From the NCBI RefSeq assembly GCF_000091305.1, contig NC_013929.1:8432001-8496000 (forward strand): a DNA stretch of 64,000 bases, given 5' to 3'. Each line of letters starts with the position of its first letter. Position 1 is the stretch's first letter. The notes under the pieces are model-generated. The model did no database searches, had not been told where the DNA came from, and saw only the letters and a list, made by a program, of their open reading frames with translations. The DNA comes from Streptomyces scabiei 87.22. Lineage in GTDB: Bacteria; Actinomycetota; Actinomycetes; Streptomycetales; Streptomycetaceae. The position numbers and the translations under genes were made by a program. Shown piece after piece: positions 62,969 to 64,000 of the stretch.

Positions 62969-63976
62969 TCAGACTGAGCGACGCTCGATCACCCGGGTGA
63001 CCTCAGGACCGATAGGGACGGGCCGTCCGTCGAGGAGACTGATGATCGCCTCGACGAGATGTCGTGCGGTGTCCCGCATATCTACTGCCACCATCGTCAA
63101 CGGCGGGGCTGCGAGGCGTGCGGCCGGCGAATCGACCGCGCCGATCACGGCCAGGTCCGACGGCGCGGCTAGTCCTTGCTCGCGTAGACCCGCGAGGACG
63201 GCCAAGGCTGCCACATCGTCGTGGGCGCACACGCCGGTGACGGCGGGGGTCATCCCACGCCATGCCTCGACAGCGGCTCCGGCTCCCACCTCGTCGCAGG
63301 GAACAGCCAGAGCCACCGGGCCCGGCACACCGTGCTCGGCGCAGGCTCCCTGCAGTGCTTTCAGGCGCATCTCGCTCGCCTCGGCCAGGCGTTCGTCGTG
63401 CGGGCGGGCGTAGCCGAGCCGACGGTGCCCCGCCCTGAGCAGTCGCTCGACCTGCAGCCGGGCGATGCTGTTTTCCCGGGCTCCCCAGATCCACTGCGCG
63501 ACGGGGTCGGACTCGGCGGTGAGAGAGACCACGGCGCGTACGCCATTGCGCCGCATCGCGGCGACGTCATTATCGGGCAGGTCCCATGCGAGGACGGCCA
63601 CGGGCGTGATGACGGTCCACACATCACCATCGGGCCTGCGGGACCACGGATGGATCACCGCAGTGAGCCCGACGGCCGCGAACTCCGCCGAGAGAAACTC
63701 GACCAGTGTGCCCAGGTCGGTCAGCGGCAACTGAGGGGGCTGATAGAGGAGCACGACGTCACTCCGGCCGCGGCTGAGCGTCCGGGCCTCCGCCGAGGGG
63801 GCATAGCGCAGCCGGGCCGCCGCTTCGAGGACGCGCTGCCGCGTCGACTCGGAGATCGTCTGCCCCTTGGTGCCGTTGAGCACGAAGCTGACAGTGGCCC
63901 TGGAGACTCCGGCCTCCCGGGCGACGTCGGAACTGGTGACCCGGCCCTCCGGCCGAGCAGCGGCCTCGCCCGCCAT
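62969..63976 (-). CDS. LacI family transcriptional regulator
   Basis: 335 residues from the ATG at 63976 with AAGGGG upstream. The LacI helix-turn-helix and hinge are typical ('SSDVAREAGVSRATVSFVLN', 'STRQRVLEAAARLRYAPSAE'). The periplasmic-binding-like sugar domain follows, including 'GHRRLGYARPHDERL' and 'GVCAHDDVAALAVLAGLREQ'. Effector and target are unknown; no sugar transporter or glycosidase gene is left in the window. A candidate operator lies past its 3' end. Confidence 0.92.
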   Translation of the reverse strand: MAGEAAARPEGRVTSSDVAREAGVSRATVSFVLNGTKGQTISESTRQRVLEAAARLRYAPSAEARTLSRGRSDVVLLYQPPQLPLTDLGTLVEFLSAEFAAVGLTAVIHPWSRRPDGDVWTVITPVAVLAWDLPDNDVAAMRRNGVRAVVSLTAESDPVAQWIWGARENSIARLQVERLLRAGHRRLGYARPHDERLAEASEMRLKALQGACAEHGVPGPVALAVPCDEVGAGAAVEAWRGMTPAVTGVCAHDDVAALAVLAGLREQGLAAPSDLAVIGAVDSPAARLAAPPLTMVAVDMRDTARHLVEAIISLLDGRPVPIGPEVTRVIERRSV

Positions 63977-64000
63977 CCATCGCCCCTTCCGCTCTTGTGG

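Overview
The window is a high-GC, gene-dense actinobacterial chromosome segment that reads as Streptomyces. Third codon positions are strongly G/C, GTG starts and 4-base GTGA overlaps are common, and purine-rich ribosome sites precede most starts. The first 14 kb keep the gene order familiar from Streptomyces and, more distantly, from mycobacteria. No rRNA, tRNA, CRISPR array or intact insertion sequence was found.

Left part (1-45.3 kb), conserved core. It opens inside a eukaryote-like cardiolipin synthase gene, followed by a guanylyltransferase/phosphomutase-like fusion, then DUF881 - Sbp - DUF881, a GarA/OdhI-type FHA protein, an FtsR-type MerR regulator, a DUF151 nuclease-family protein, a second MerR regulator, DNA polymerase IV, a PRC-barrel protein and glycine dehydrogenase gcvP behind a tandem glycine riboswitch. 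Then come mostly single genes: a GCS2-type ligase, a CPBP protease, PhzF, short-chain dehydrogenases (SDRs), HAD, PadR, SRPBCC, a Clp-N protein, two EamA transporters each beside a regulator, a MocR/PPOX divergent pair, a LysR regulator, a Cys-less isochorismatase-fold protein, a Rieske lipoprotein, a HipA-like kinase coupled to DUF3037, a two-SDR operon, a peptide-binding lipoprotein, uracil-DNA glycosylase, DinB, a Gfo/Idh oxidoreductase, apolipoprotein N-acyltransferase, an expansin-like secreted protein and a kinase-like CPT protein with a small coupled partner.

Right part (45.34-64 kb), a mosaic accessory region. It begins where an uppP gene is cut to its last ~42 codons. After that, intact modules sit among broken genes. 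The intact genes are an AAA ATPase fused to a PD-(D/E)XK-like nuclease domain, a two-component system divergent from an MMPL exporter, a sulfur-detoxification cluster and a LacI regulator. The broken pieces are a tyrosine recombinase, an HNH protein, an ArsR-type regulator, an alpha-L-rhamnosidase, lutB and lutC, acylating acetaldehyde dehydrogenase, 4-hydroxy-2-oxovalerate aldolase, DUF302, a rhodanese and a TetR regulator. Repeated insertion and deletion explains this better than one recent island.

The clearest functional unit is 58.3-62.2 kb: a metallo-beta-lactamase/double-rhodanese protein (persulfide dioxygenase-like), two more rhodaneses, a TauE/SafE exporter and a CstR-like CsoR-family repressor. 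Four copies of an ATACCC-N4-GGGTAt/c palindrome lie at its two ends, so it looks like a complete persulfide-sensing sulfide/sulfite detoxification regulon.
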